A stretch of DNA of 64,000 nucleotides from JANXUR01 sp038229415 (GTDB lineage: Bacteria; Acidobacteriota; Terriglobia; Terriglobales; Acidobacteriaceae), in contig JBBROM010000009.1 of assembly GCA_038229415.1 (NCBI GenBank), positions 1-64,000 on the forward strand. Direction: 5' to 3'. Below the pieces are notes generated by a model. That model was not told the DNA's origin and made no database searches. It saw only the letters and a list, made by a program, of their open reading frames with translations. This document shows positions 35,972-44,348 of this stretch, piece by piece. The first letter of the stretch is position 1. Each line of letters starts with the position of its first letter. The position numbers were made by a program, and so were the translations under genes.

Positions 35972-36922
35972 ATGACTGACACCATTCGCAACGTCGTAAT
36001 TCTCGGCTCCGGGGTCTCCGGCAACACTGCGGCACTATATACCGGGCGCGCCAATCTGAAGCCGCTCATCATCGAGGGCCACGAGCCCGGCGGGCAGCTT
36101 TCCATTACCACGCTGGTGGAGAACTTTCCCGGCTTTCCCGATGGCGTGCAAGGGCCGGAACTGGTCGAAAACATCAAGAAGCAGGCGCAAAGATTTGGCG
36201 CGGAATTTCGCATGGGCCACGTCACCGCCGCCGACCTCAGCCAGCGTCCGTTCACCATCACCGTGGGCAAGGACGCGATCCAGACGCACTCGCTCATCAT
36301 CGCCAGCGGCGCTTCGGCGCGCTGGCTCGGGCTACCGAATGAACAGGCACTGATCGGCCACGGTGTCTCCTCGTGCGCCACCTGCGACGGATTTTTCTTT
36401 TCGGGCAAGGAAGTCGTCGTGATCGGTGGCGGCGACACCGCGATGGAGGAAGCGACCTTCCTCACCCGTTTTGCCAGCAAGGTGACGATCGTTCACCGCC
36501 GCAGCGAATTCCGCGCCTCGGCCATCATGCTCGAACGCGCCCGCCAGAATCCGAAAATCGCGTTCCTCACCGACACCGTGGTCGAAGATGTCTACGACGT
36601 TTCGGCCAAGGAAGTCACCGGCCTGAAGCTGCGCAACCTGAATACGGACGTCATCACCGAGTTCCCGACCAGCGCGCTATTCCTCGGCATCGGACACGTG
36701 CCCAACGCCAGCATGTTTACGAATTCTTCCAACGCGCAATTGGACGCCGACATAGACGGCTACCTGAAGACGACGGACTACGTCTTCACCAAAATCCCCG
36801 GCGTCTTCGCCAGCGGAGACGTAGCCGACCGCCGCTATCGCCAGGCCATCACCGCCGCCGGCACAGGCTGCATGGCCGCGCTCGAAGTGGAAAAGTTCAT
36901 GGAGCACCACCACAGGCTGTAA
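35972..36922 (+). CDS. trxB: Thioredoxin reductase-family flavoprotein
   Basis: 316 residues, normal for low-molecular-weight thioredoxin reductase. FAD motif VVILGSGVSGNTAALYTGRA at the start, redox-active CATC at about 136-139, NADPH motif VVVIGGGDTAMEEATFL, and the C-terminal FAD motif FASGDVADRRYRQAITAAG. It reduces thioredoxin with NADPH in the cytoplasm. The first glycine motif reads GSGVSGN where most have GSGPAGY/L. Only a weak binding site precedes the ATG. A strong terminator follows. Confidence 0.95.
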   Translation: MTDTIRNVVILGSGVSGNTAALYTGRANLKPLIIEGHEPGGQLSITTLVENFPGFPDGVQGPELVENIKKQAQRFGAEFRMGHVTAADLSQRPFTITVGKDAIQTHSLIIASGASARWLGLPNEQALIGHGVSSCATCDGFFFSGKEVVVIGGGDTAMEEATFLTRFASKVTIVHRRSEFRASAIMLERARQNPKIAFLTDTVVEDVYDVSAKEVTGLKLRNLNTDVITEFPTSALFLGIGHVPNASMFTNSSNAQLDADIDGYLKTTDYVFTKIPGVFASGDVADRRYRQAITAAGTGCMAALEVEKFMEHHHRL

Positions 36923-36961
36923 GGCGGCGATGCCGAATCGCATAGCCGAGGAATCGGGTGC

Positions 36962-37005
36962 CCCATTCTAACCGCGTGCAGTTCGCGGTTAGAATGGGTT
37001 TTTTT
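36962..37005 (+). terminator. Intrinsic terminator after trxB
   Basis: A perfect 15-bp stem CCCATTCTAACCGCG / CGCGGTTAGAATGGG, loop of seven, then seven T. The stem resembles the repeats at 47216-47252 and 54237-54266 (same GGGGCACCC-type edge), so it may be a repeat recruited as terminator. Confidence 0.9.
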
Positions 37006-37014
37006 CGTTGCGTC

Positions 37015-37070
37015 CTGAAGGGACGATGTGGAGTAAGCCCGGTACGGAGCGAAGCGGAGTGCCGGGTTAG
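37015..37070. repeat. Family-R2 palindromic repeat, single copy
   Basis: A TCCTGAAGGGACGA lead is followed by AAGCCCGGTAC, a core GGAGCGAAGCGGA and GTGCCGGGT. The CCCGGTAC/GTGCCGGG arms pair. The same unit occurs at 37.9, 38.0, 46.9 and 47.0 kb, and with a different core at 39.1 and 39.4 kb. Confidence 0.85.
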
Positions 37071-37166
37071 AGTCGCGGCAATAGTTTCAGTCTCGAAGGG
37101 GACGGCTGAACGTTGCTTGACGTTAGTTGTCAAATATGACAACATAAGCGTTGTCGCGTCCCAGTG

Positions 37167-37514
37167 ATGACCCCAAGCTCAAGACCGATATCTTGGATCA
37201 AAGCCGCGCGGAAAGAATTTGAGAAGTTTCCGATGGGTGCTCAGTCCGTATGTTTGACGGCGCTGACGGTAGCAGCCGAAGGCGGCAAGGCGGATATTGC
37301 CAAACCGCTCAAGGGATTCGGTTCTGACGTATTTGAAATCGCTCTGCCGTATCGAGGCGATGCGTTTCGCGTGGTTTACGCGGTGCGGCTGGGCGATGAT
37401 GTCTGGGTCGTCCATGCGTTCCAGAAGAAATCAACCCAAGGGATCAAGACCCCGAAACATGAATTGGACTTGATCGCAGACCGGCTGCGCCGCCTGAAGG
37501 AGATGCTCCAATGA
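37167..37514 (+). CDS. HigB/RelE-like toxin (phage Gp49-like family)
   Basis: 115 residues with the typical fold signature: SWIKAARKEFEKFP, VFEIALPYRGDAFRVVYAV, VWVVHAFQKKSTQGIKTPKHELDLIADRL. Proteins of this family are ribosome-dependent mRNA endonucleases. The antitoxin gene starts within its stop codon (ATGA overlap at 37511). A GTG one codon earlier could also be the start. The toxin-first order matches higBA-type modules. Confidence 0.87.
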   Translation: MTPSSRPISWIKAARKEFEKFPMGAQSVCLTALTVAAEGGKADIAKPLKGFGSDVFEIALPYRGDAFRVVYAVRLGDDVWVVHAFQKKSTQGIKTPKHELDLIADRLRRLKEMLQ

Positions 37515-37807
37515 ATGATGCAATCGAAGTCGTTCGCGGCTCGGGCAATGTCTTCCGTGACTTTAACCATCCTGACTCCGACCTACAGCAGTTCAAGGCC
37601 ATACTCGCCGCCGAAATCATCAAAGCCTTGGATCGGGAGGCACTCACCGTGCGCGCCGCGCAAACGATGACGGGAATCGCCGCCGCAGACTTCTCGCGCA
37701 TCCGTAACGCGGATTTGGGACGGTTCACTTCGGATCGTCTGTTTACCATTCTCAATCGTCTGGGATCGCGAGTCGAGGTGAAGGTCAGGGCGCTTCGCTC
37801 GGCCTGA
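37511..37807 (+). CDS. HigA-like XRE-family antitoxin
   Basis: 98 residues with a helix-turn-helix (LTVRAAQTMTGIAAADFSRIRNADLGRFTSDRL, about residues 45-77) of the type paired with Gp49-like toxins. It should neutralise the toxin and repress its own operon. It overlaps the toxin stop by 4 bases. The pair is surrounded by R2 palindromic repeats, which may mark a site of insertion. Confidence 0.87.
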   Translation: MNDAIEVVRGSGNVFRDFNHPDSDLQQFKAILAAEIIKALDREALTVRAAQTMTGIAAADFSRIRNADLGRFTSDRLFTILNRLGSRVEVKVRALRSA

Positions 37808-37848
37808 TTGGTTCAGAGGCGGCACAGGCTGTATGGCCGCACACGCGA

Positions 37849-38040
37849 CAGCCGCGTCCCGAAGGGACGAAGTAAGCCCGGTACGCAGCGAAGCGGAGTG
37901 CCGGGTAAGACGGGCGAAACGATGGAGTCCTGAAAGGACGACTGAACACGCGACGGAAGGCTCAGTCGTCCCTTCAGGACTCGAAGCTCACTGAGTCGCT
38001 TACCCGGCACTCCGCTTCGCTCCGTACCGGGCCTAACTCA
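37849..38040. repeat. Family-R2 inverted pair of palindromic repeats
   Basis: A forward copy (37852-37910, CGTCCCGAAGGGACGA then AAGCCCGGTACGCAGCGAAG..) and an inverted copy (38000-38034) flank 90 bases that include CAGTCGTCCCTTCAGGACT and its partner AGTCCTGAAAGGACGACTG, so the whole unit can fold into a long cruciform. No gene is seen between the antitoxin and proline dehydrogenase. Confidence 0.85.
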
Positions 38041-38141
38041 TGCTGTGCCTTCGGCACGCACTGCACCTGTCCACTCCCTTCCTCCCCGCCGTGTGATACA
38101 ACATTGCTTTCCATCCCCGCCCGCTTTGCCGGAGGCGTACT

Positions 38142-39059
38142 TTGCTGAAAAAGCTCTTCCTCTACATGTCCGAGAGCCGAGGCATCCGCTCGTTTTCTGA
38201 GAATTCGCGCTTTGGCAGCCGCTTTTCCCATCGCTTCGTCGCGGGCAATACCATTGACGACGCCATCCGCGCCACGGTCGAGATGAACCGCATCGGCATG
38301 AGCGCCACGCTCGACAATCTCGGCGAAAACGTCACCAATCTCGACGAGGCCCGCCACAGCGTCGCGCTCTATGTGGACCTGCTGGAAGAGATTCAACTGC
38401 GCAACCTGAATGCCAACGTCAGCCTGAAGCTCACGCACATGGGCCTCGACGTGGATCCTGATGTCGCCATCGAGATGGTGAGCAATCTGGTGGCCCGTGC
38501 GGCGGCGATGAGCAGCTTCGTCCGCATAGACATGGAAGGCTCGCCCTACACCCAGCGCACGGTGGACTTTGTCCGCGCGCTGCATCGCCGCCCCGGCCAC
38601 GCCGGACACATCGGCGCAGTGATTCAGGCGTACCTGCACCGCTCCGAAAAAGATGTGACCGACTTGCTGGCCGACGGCATCCGCATCCGCCTGTGCAAGG
38701 GCGCGTACAAAGAGCCCGCCGAGATAGCCTTCCCCGACAAGAAAGACGTGGACGCCAACTACGTGAAGCTGATGAAGACGATGATGAAGAGCGGCATCTA
38801 TCACGGACTAGCCACGCACGACCCGGCGATCATCGAGCAGGCCACCCGCTTCGCCCGCGCCGAAAAGATCGCGCCCGAACAATTCGAATTCCAGATGCTC
38901 TACGGCGTCCGCCGCGACTTACAGTTGAAGTTAGTAAGAGAAGGCTGGCGCATGCGAGTCTATATTCCATTCGGAACCGAGTGGTATCCCTACTTCATGC
39001 GGAGGCTCGCGGAACGACCTGCGAATGTGGTGTTTGTAGTGAAAAATTTACTGCACTAA
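38142..39059 (+). CDS. putA: Monofunctional proline dehydrogenase
   Basis: 305 residues, the size of stand-alone PRODH. Conserved motifs are VSLKLTHMGLDVD, VRIDMEGSPYTQRT, IRLCKGAYKEP, FQMLYGVRRDLQ and the C-terminal YIPFGTEWYPYFMRRLAERPAN, which binds FAD and substrate. It oxidises proline to pyrroline-5-carboxylate and passes electrons to the membrane quinone pool. The start is a TTG at 38142 with GGAGG seven bases upstream. No P5C dehydrogenase gene is in the window. The symbol prodh/putB is also used for this form. Confidence 0.92.
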   Translation: MLKKLFLYMSESRGIRSFSENSRFGSRFSHRFVAGNTIDDAIRATVEMNRIGMSATLDNLGENVTNLDEARHSVALYVDLLEEIQLRNLNANVSLKLTHMGLDVDPDVAIEMVSNLVARAAAMSSFVRIDMEGSPYTQRTVDFVRALHRRPGHAGHIGAVIQAYLHRSEKDVTDLLADGIRIRLCKGAYKEPAEIAFPDKKDVDANYVKLMKTMMKSGIYHGLATHDPAIIEQATRFARAEKIAPEQFEFQMLYGVRRDLQLKLVREGWRMRVYIPFGTEWYPYFMRRLAERPANVVFVVKNLLH

Positions 39060-39121
39060 CGCGAAAGCATCGCGTCCCGAAACGACACAGCCTGGCCTAA
39101 GGTCAGGGAACGGACTTGTTC

Positions 39122-39394
39122 AGTCCCGTAGGGACGTAAGGCGAAAGCCCGGCACGTAAGTGCCGGGAAAGCGTGTATGTGATTCCGAGTCCCGCTAGGG
39201 ACGATACGCCGTCAGCCAAAGTCAAGAAGGAACCAACGCTGGGGCCAGGGGTGGCGCGACCTTTCAACAGCGATGCGAAGACGAATTATCCGGCTGTCGC
39301 ACGGAATCCCCTTGCGTCCCTCCGGGACTTGAGCGGAATCATAGTTTCCCCGGCACTTACGTGCCGGGCTTTCGCCTTACGTCCCTGCGGGACT
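39122..39394. repeat. Family-R2 variant, inverted pair about 40-48 bases per arm
   Basis: Left arm 39122-39171 (AGTCCCGTAGGGACGTAAGG, then CGAAAGCCCGGCAC-GTAA-GTGCCGGG) is repeated in reverse at 39355-39394 with almost no mismatch. Inside lies 180 bases without a gene. The constant arms AAGCCCGG and GTGCCGGG match other R2 copies, but the core is only GTAA. Confidence 0.85.
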
Positions 39395-39407
39395 AACTAA
39401 ATGTCGT

Positions 39408-40865
39408 CTACCGTTCCGGCGCTGGCACCGCAGGCAAACTCCGGTGCCCGTCCTTGCCTACTGATCGCACCGCAAAAATCACATTGTCCTTCGACAGCGG
39501 CAGCGTAACCTTACTCACACCGCCAACTAACTTCGCGTGCTCCCAATCTGGACTCGTCGTCGCTCGCCACAGTACCTCATAGTTACTCGCCAACCCACCC
39601 GGAGCGGCGTCCCATTCCAGCGTCGAGACATTCTCTAACTCTTTCGTCGAGAGCCGCACATTCGCCGGAGGCGCTGGAGCCATCGCCAGCGACACTAGCG
39701 TCGCGGCATTCAGTCGAGCCACCCGCGCCACATAGTCGAAGTCCACGTGCTCGATCGTGTCACCATACGCAATGCCATTTTCCGTGCGCACATTTTGATG
39801 CTGCCGCGTGTAGTTCTCGCGATACTCAGTAAACCGCACGGCGGCGAATCCCTGCTTGTTAAAGGAGTAATGATCGCCGCCGCGCAAGTAACGGTCAAGA
39901 CGAAAGACTAACTGCGGCCGTGTGCCTACGTTGTAAGTGCGTCCAATCTCGGCGACATAGCGCGCCAACTCGCGCGAAGGCGAATCACTCTCTCCGCCCA
40001 GTCCGCGGATGCGGGCAATCTGCGTCTCATCCGCAGAAGCAGGCAGACCCTCAGAAAATACGCGCACGATGCTGGCCTGTTGTCCCGGACTCTTGTCTCC
40101 ACCTACGATGTCATTATTCAGCACTGCTTCGAGCTTCCACGCGCCGCCCGTCTCCTGCTCGCGCATAAAGCGCGCAAAGTGGTCGCTGCCGTTCAGTCCC
40201 TGCTCTTCGCCAGCGACAGTGAGGAAAATAATCGTCGCTGCGAATTTATGCTTCTGGCTCATCTGGCTCAGCACCCGTGCACACTCCAGACTCACCGCCG
40301 TGCCGCTGGCATCGTCGTTCGCGCCGGGCGCATCGCCCTTCGCGTCAAGCGTGTCGCTGTTGCGCGAGTCATAGTGTCCGGTGACCAGCACCACCCTCTT
40401 GCCATTCCCCGCGTCCGTGCCCTTCAGCACCGCATAGACATTGGTCAACTGAATCGGCGATGGAATGCGATCCGCTGCAGGCTGCAAAAAGCTGTCGGTC
40501 TTTACTTCGAGACAGCCGCCGCAATCCTTCGAGTAGCGCTCAAACTCCGACTTGATCCACTCGCGCGCCGCGCCGATGCCGCGCCCGGCTTTGATCGAGT
40601 CAGCGTCCTGCGCGGAAAGCGTAAGCCGTGTGCCAAAGCTCACCAGCTTACGAATCGTTCCCTCGATGTGAGTCGCTGAAACCTGCCGCAACGCGACCGT
40701 AATGTGCGGGTCGGCGGTAGCCTGCGACGTGTGTACCTGCGGCTTGCTGGTGGCAATGGACCCCTGCGCAAGTGCTTGTGGCGGCCAAAATCCTGCGCAC
40801 AACCCCACGCAAAAGCCCGTCAGGATTATAAAAAAGCAGAGTCGAAGTATTCGAGAAAAGTTCAT
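39408..40865 (-). CDS. Secreted M28-family zinc aminopeptidase
   Basis: 485 residues from the ATG at 40865 with GGAGG eight bases upstream. A signal peptide (about 1-34) is followed by the peptidase domain with metal ligands in VTGHYDSRNS, PGANDDASGT, AGEEQGLNGS and a later GGDHYSFN, and a C-terminal fibronectin-like segment (ALEWDAAPG-type text, STLEWDAAPGGLASNYEVLW). It probably removes N-terminal residues from peptides outside the cell. An internal CGGC pair (DCGGCLEV) may form a disulfide. Confidence 0.9.
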   Translation of the reverse strand: MNFSRILRLCFFIILTGFCVGLCAGFWPPQALAQGSIATSKPQVHTSQATADPHITVALRQVSATHIEGTIRKLVSFGTRLTLSAQDADSIKAGRGIGAAREWIKSEFERYSKDCGGCLEVKTDSFLQPAADRIPSPIQLTNVYAVLKGTDAGNGKRVVLVTGHYDSRNSDTLDAKGDAPGANDDASGTAVSLECARVLSQMSQKHKFAATIIFLTVAGEEQGLNGSDHFARFMREQETGGAWKLEAVLNNDIVGGDKSPGQQASIVRVFSEGLPASADETQIARIRGLGGESDSPSRELARYVAEIGRTYNVGTRPQLVFRLDRYLRGGDHYSFNKQGFAAVRFTEYRENYTRQHQNVRTENGIAYGDTIEHVDFDYVARVARLNAATLVSLAMAPAPPANVRLSTKELENVSTLEWDAAPGGLASNYEVLWRATTSPDWEHAKLVGGVSKVTLPLSKDNVIFAVRSVGKDGHRSLPAVPAPER

Positions 40866-40927
40866 GCGCGTTGCCTCCAGCAACAATGCCGAGATGCTAT
40901 CACGCGGCTCGCGGCAAGGTGCCAAGC

Positions 40928-40955
40928 AAAAGCCCTCCGTTGCCGGAGGGCTTTT
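40928..40955 (-). terminator. Intrinsic terminator of the DUF3106 gene
   Basis: Stem GCCCTCCG / CGGAGGGC with a short loop, flanked by AAAA and TTTT, so it can work in both directions. It lies 22 bases after the stop of the DUF3106 gene on the minus strand. Confidence 0.85.
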
Positions 40956-40976
40956 CGCACAAAAGCGGGGCGCTGC

Positions 40977-41633
40977 CTAATTCTGTGGATTTGGTTCTTC
41001 AGGAGCCGCGGTTGCTCCCTGATCGCCCTCGGTACCGGGCGGCGCAAAGGGCAACTGCATGGCCTGGTTCAACGACTGCCGCTCGTCTGGCGAGAAGTTG
41101 CTCAGGTATTGCTCCGAGGCCATCAGCTTTTGCCGTTCTTCTGGCGACATCTGCCGCATATGCCGAATGGTGTTCAGCATCAACTGCTGGCGGTCCTGCG
41201 GCAACTGCCGGATGTGCGTCTGCAGGTCGCCGATGCTCTGGCGCTGTTCCGGGGTCAGGTGCTCCCAGACTTCCATGCGCTTGAGCATCTGGTCCTGCTT
41301 TTCCGGCGTCAGGCTGTTGAAGTGCTGTAGCCGCTCCTGCAAACGCTGCTGCATCGCGGGTGGAAGCTGCCGGAACTGACCGTCATTCTGTAGTGCCTTG
41401 GCCTGCTCGGCGGGAGGCAGGCTGCGATAACGCTTGAGCCAGTCGCCCACGTGAGGGGCCTGTCCTGGCCCTTGTCCCTGCTGGCCCTTTCCTTGCCGAC
41501 CTTGGTTGGGTCGTTGCTGCTGTACCTGCGGACGTATCTGGCGTTCGCCTGCGGAACGCTGGGCCTGAGCCACAGGGCCAGCCGTGGCAAATGCCATCGC
41601 CAACAGCACCGGAATGTATGTCTTCAATTTCAT
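40977..41633 (-). CDS. Exported DUF3106-domain protein
   Basis: 218 residues from the ATG at 41633. A signal peptide (MKLKTYIPVLLAMAFATAG..VAQAQ) is followed by a low-complexity Gln/Gly/Arg/Pro stretch (about 25-60) and repeated short helical motifs of the form LPPAEQAKAL, LTPEKQDQML, LTPEQRQSIG, MSPEERQKLM, FSPDERQSLN. This is the DUF3106 pattern, of unknown function, found beside ECF sigma/anti-sigma pairs; here it follows such a pair on the same strand after 82 bases. It resembles CpxP/Spy-like periplasmic sensors only loosely. Confidence 0.88.
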   Translation of the reverse strand: MKLKTYIPVLLAMAFATAGPVAQAQRSAGERQIRPQVQQQRPNQGRQGKGQQGQGPGQAPHVGDWLKRYRSLPPAEQAKALQNDGQFRQLPPAMQQRLQERLQHFNSLTPEKQDQMLKRMEVWEHLTPEQRQSIGDLQTHIRQLPQDRQQLMLNTIRHMRQMSPEERQKLMASEQYLSNFSPDERQSLNQAMQLPFAPPGTEGDQGATAAPEEPNPQN

Positions 41634-41715
41634 GACAGTTTCAACTGCTTCGTTTTCCCACAACTCCTGCTGCAATATGTTTTCCAGCAGTCTAACGGAT
41701 TGCCTGTGCAAGTAA

Positions 41716-42234
41716 CTACTGGGCTGCGTTGCTGCTCTGGGCTCCCTCGGGTTGCAGTTCGTCCAGCACTTCAAAATCCGCGTAGTTCGGCTGACTCTCA
41801 TCTATATCCAACGCCTGCAGGTCCGCGACCGCCGTGCCGCGCTCCGCCTGCACCGCTGCCGGAGTCGTTACTGCCGCATGTTCTGCTGGCGTCGGCTGGC
41901 TTTGGCGGTAGGTGGAAACGCCCACGAACAACGCAGTGGCCATCGCCGCGCCCATCACCGGTTTCCACATCCAGCCCAGCCAGCCGCGGCGGGTGGAAGC
42001 CAGCGTCTTTTCTTCACGCATCCGTGCCATCAGCCGCGTATCAAAATAAGGCGAAGGCTCAGGCACCTGCCATTCATCCAGCATCGCCATAGTCTGGCGG
42101 AACTCCGCCAGCTCAGCGGAGCAATCCCCGCAGGAAAGCAGGTGGCTCTCCACTTCCGCCGACGCAGCTGTGCCAGAGGCCAGTTCCAGCAAGCTTTCGC
42201 GAACTTCGTTGCACTTCATCTCATTCAACGGCAT
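41716..42234 (-). CDS. Zinc-finger (zf-HC2) anti-sigma factor
   Basis: 172 residues. The zinc motif HLLSCGDC is at about 30-37 after MKCNEVRESLLELASG; a membrane helix follows (about 85-105, VMGAAMATALFVGVSTY). The periplasmic part is short and acidic. The ATG at 42234 has AGGAG seven bases upstream, in the tail of the sigma gene, which it overlaps or abuts (sigma stop at 42245). It should hold the upstream sigma factor at the membrane. Confidence 0.9.
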   Translation of the reverse strand: MPLNEMKCNEVRESLLELASGTAASAEVESHLLSCGDCSAELAEFRQTMAMLDEWQVPEPSPYFDTRLMARMREEKTLASTRRGWLGWMWKPVMGAAMATALFVGVSTYRQSQPTPAEHAAVTTPAAVQAERGTAVADLQALDIDESQPNYADFEVLDELQPEGAQSSNAAQ

Positions 42235-42244
42235 GGCGTGACTC

Positions 42245-42898
42245 CTAAACAAACTGTTTCAACTGCTCGCGCAAAGTCTGATAGGCGCGAAACAATAGTG
42301 ACTTGGTGGCGGACTCGCTCAGGCTCAACACCGAGCCGATTTCCTTGTAGTCGAGCCCTTGAAACTTGTGCATCAGCACCGCGTTCTTCTGCCGTTCAGG
42401 CAATGCGTCTACGCAGCGGCGGATTCCCGCCATGCGCTCCCGCCGCAGCAGGTTTTGCTCTGCCGATAAAGACGGATCCGCTAGATCAGGCGTCTGCCCA
42501 TTTTCACCACTGGGCTCATCCAGCAACACCAGCTTTTCCGGACGCTCGTACTTGGTGTCCCGCGCATGGTTTGACGCAAGATTGGTGGCGATTCGGTACA
42601 GCCAGGTAGTGAACTTCGCGGTCGGCTCGTAGCTCTCTCGCGAACGGTACACCCGCAGAAACACCTCCTGCGCCAAATCTTCCGCGGCCGCCTGGTTCCG
42701 CGAACTACGGTACATAAAGCCGATCATCGCACGGCGATACTTGCGCACCAAATGACCAAAGGCGGAATCATCGCCTGCCTTCACCAAGAGCATGACGGAA
42801 GCATCGTCCATTTCCTCAACGGAGACGATGCCGAGCTCGACTGGCTCAGGTTGCGGCGCGACTGCGCGTTCGGGCAGTGTACCCATCGTGAAAGGCAT
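42245..42898 (-). CDS. RpoE-like ECF sigma factor
   Basis: About 217 residues. Region 2: FGHLVRKYRRAMIGFMYRSSRNQAAAEDLAQEVFLRVYRS and WLYRIATNLASNHARD; region 4: LPERQKNAVLMHKFQGLDYKEIGSVLSLSESATKSLLFRAYQTL. It is followed by its anti-sigma gene and the DUF3106 gene. The exact start is uncertain: ATGs at 42898 and 42886 are both possible and neither has a clear binding site. Confidence 0.9.
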   Translation of the reverse strand: MPFTMGTLPERAVAPQPEPVELGIVSVEEMDDASVMLLVKAGDDSAFGHLVRKYRRAMIGFMYRSSRNQAAAEDLAQEVFLRVYRSRESYEPTAKFTTWLYRIATNLASNHARDTKYERPEKLVLLDEPSGENGQTPDLADPSLSAEQNLLRRERMAGIRRCVDALPERQKNAVLMHKFQGLDYKEIGSVLSLSESATKSLLFRAYQTLREQLKQFV

Positions 42899-43118
42899 CC
42901 GGCGAATGGCTGTGCTGCTCACATAACAGCAAACCCATGCGGGACTCAAAAGTTGCGCCCAGCCGGCCAGAAAATTCAGCCCAGCCAGCGCATTATGTGC
43001 AAGCGTATCATAGACTTGAGTCCCGCCGAGTGTCGCCCTCAGCCTTTCAGTCGAGCGTCTGATATGATGGGAGCATCGGTTGCGGTAGTCCAGTACACCG
43101 TTTCGGGCGCATTATTTC

Positions 43119-43195
43119 GGGCGCATAGCTCAGTTGGTTAGAGCGCACGCTTCACACGCGTGAGGTCGCAGGTTCGAGTCCTGCTGTGCCCACCA
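43119..43195 (+). tRNA. tRNA-Val (anticodon CAC)
   Basis: Acceptor GGGCGCA/TGTGCCC, D-arm GCTCAGTTGGTTAGAGC, anticodon stem CACGC/GCGTG with loop TTCACAC (anticodon CAC), T-arm GCAGG-TTCGAGT-CCTGC, discriminator A and encoded CCA at the 3' end. CAC reads GUG (valine). A 12-base direct repeat of its 5' end (TTTCGGGCGCAT) lies immediately upstream at 43101-43112. Confidence 0.96.
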
Positions 43196-43502
43196 TGTCT
43201 CCTCAAGTAGTTCTGGTAGAGTGACCGATGGTACCAGTGCAAATCTTTTTGACTTGCGTTGGCAGGGCTTGGGGCGTTAGTATCGCCTTGTTCCCGGGCA
43301 GATCGCACCTTCTGATGTGATCGAGCGTCGCGCGACTCGCGATGACGCAATTTTGAACGGACGCAAAAGCTGAATCTTCAAGCAAGCAACATTCTGCTCC
43401 GGCGGATTTCAGTTGGTATGGCTGAAAGCTGCTGTGCGGAAGCCCAGGACGACCACCTTTCTGGAAGTTATTCAGCATAAACGCGCTAGTGAGAAGAACC
43501 GA
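43196..43502. other. 307-base gap downstream of tRNA-Val
   Basis: No gene is credible here. No integrase, second tRNA 3'-end copy or terminator with T-tract was seen, so there is no sign of an element inserted at this tRNA. Confidence 0.5.
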
Positions 43503-44183
43503 ATGATGATTGCACCTGAAAACCCCTCCGGGCCACGTGGCCGGGGGAGGAAACGCCGGGGTCGGCGTCCCGCTAAAGGCAGCCAAAAAGGCTTGTCGCA
43601 GCCCCAACCGCGCAAAGCTCCCGGTGGCCGTAACAATCCCGGCGGCATCTACACCGCGCCGATGGACCACAACTATCGCGATGCGGTCAACGGAAACGGG
43701 CGCAACAGCCGCACCAACGGCATGCCTGCGGAACTCGATCCTGTGCAAGCCTCCAGCGAACCCCAGCCCCACATCTTCGCCTTTGTGGAAGACCTGTTCT
43801 TCTGCGCCAAGATTCAGGAAACCGCACGCAAACTCGGCATTAAAGTGGACTTCCAGAAGACCGACAAGGATCTGCTGGAACACCTCGTGCTGCCCGAGGG
43901 TGAGCGCATTTCGCTCATCATCGTGGACCTGAACAACAATGGCACCAAGCCGCTGCCGCTCATCACCAAGCTGCGCTCCAAGGTGAAAAAGGCCACCAGC
44001 ATCGTGGGCTTTGTATCGCATGTACAGGGTGAGTTGAAGGTGAAGGCCCAGGAGTCAGGATGCGACATGGTGCTGCCACGCTCGGCGTTTTCGCAGAATC
44101 TGCCGCAGTTGCTGCGCCGCCACGCCACGTCCGAAACCATGCTGCAGGAAGAGCTGGAAACAGATAACCGGGCAGTAGTCTAG
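43503..44183 (+). CDS. Receiver-like domain protein with basic Arg/Gly N-terminus
   Basis: 226 residues from the ATG at 43503 with GAGAAG upstream. Residues 1-45 are very basic and Gly/Arg/Pro-rich (RGRGRKRRGRRPAKG), like a nucleic-acid binding tail. Residues about 90-215 resemble a CheY-type receiver: HIFAFVEDLFFCAKIQETARKLG, SLIIVDLNNNGTKPLPLI with Asp in the phosphorylation position, IVGFVSHVQGELKVKAQESGCDMVLPRS. The acidic pair at the first strand is reduced (VED), so phosphorylation is doubtful. The middle is low complexity. It stands alone between tRNA-Val and the HIT gene. Function unknown. Confidence 0.78.
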   Translation: MMIAPENPSGPRGRGRKRRGRRPAKGSQKGLSQPQPRKAPGGRNNPGGIYTAPMDHNYRDAVNGNGRNSRTNGMPAELDPVQASSEPQPHIFAFVEDLFFCAKIQETARKLGIKVDFQKTDKDLLEHLVLPEGERISLIIVDLNNNGTKPLPLITKLRSKVKKATSIVGFVSHVQGELKVKAQESGCDMVLPRSAFSQNLPQLLRRHATSETMLQEELETDNRAVV

Positions 44184-44205
44184 CCGGTTGGGCCAAGCCC
44201 TTGCG

Positions 44206-44280
44206 CGTTGTCATCTTGAGCGCAACAGGCAGAAGCCCGCTGTGTGGGCTTCTGCCTGTGGAGTCGAAAGACCCCTACCC
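44206..44280. repeat. Family-R1 repeat with a 14-bp hairpin core
   Basis: TGTCATCTTGAGCG (R1 left flank) is followed by a perfect stem ACAGGCAGAAGCCC / GGGCTTCTGCCTGT (44225-44259) and then GTCGAAAGACCCCTACCC (R1 right flank). The hairpin could act as a terminator-like structure after the receiver-like gene but has no T-tract. Confidence 0.8.
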
Positions 44281-44348
44281 AGCGAATGCCACCAGCCACT
44301 CGGGTGAGGTTTTTCGTTCCCCACGCACAACCGCTTCTCCTAGCCTCG

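Noticed and set aside
43119..43502. tRNA-Val as an integration site of a genomic island
   Set aside because: No integrase, no distal copy of the tRNA 3' end, and ordinary chromosomal genes on both sides.
43203..44021. 272-codon minus-strand open frame beside tRNA-Val
   Set aside because: Antisense to the receiver-like gene and to intergenic sequence; no motif or start signal.
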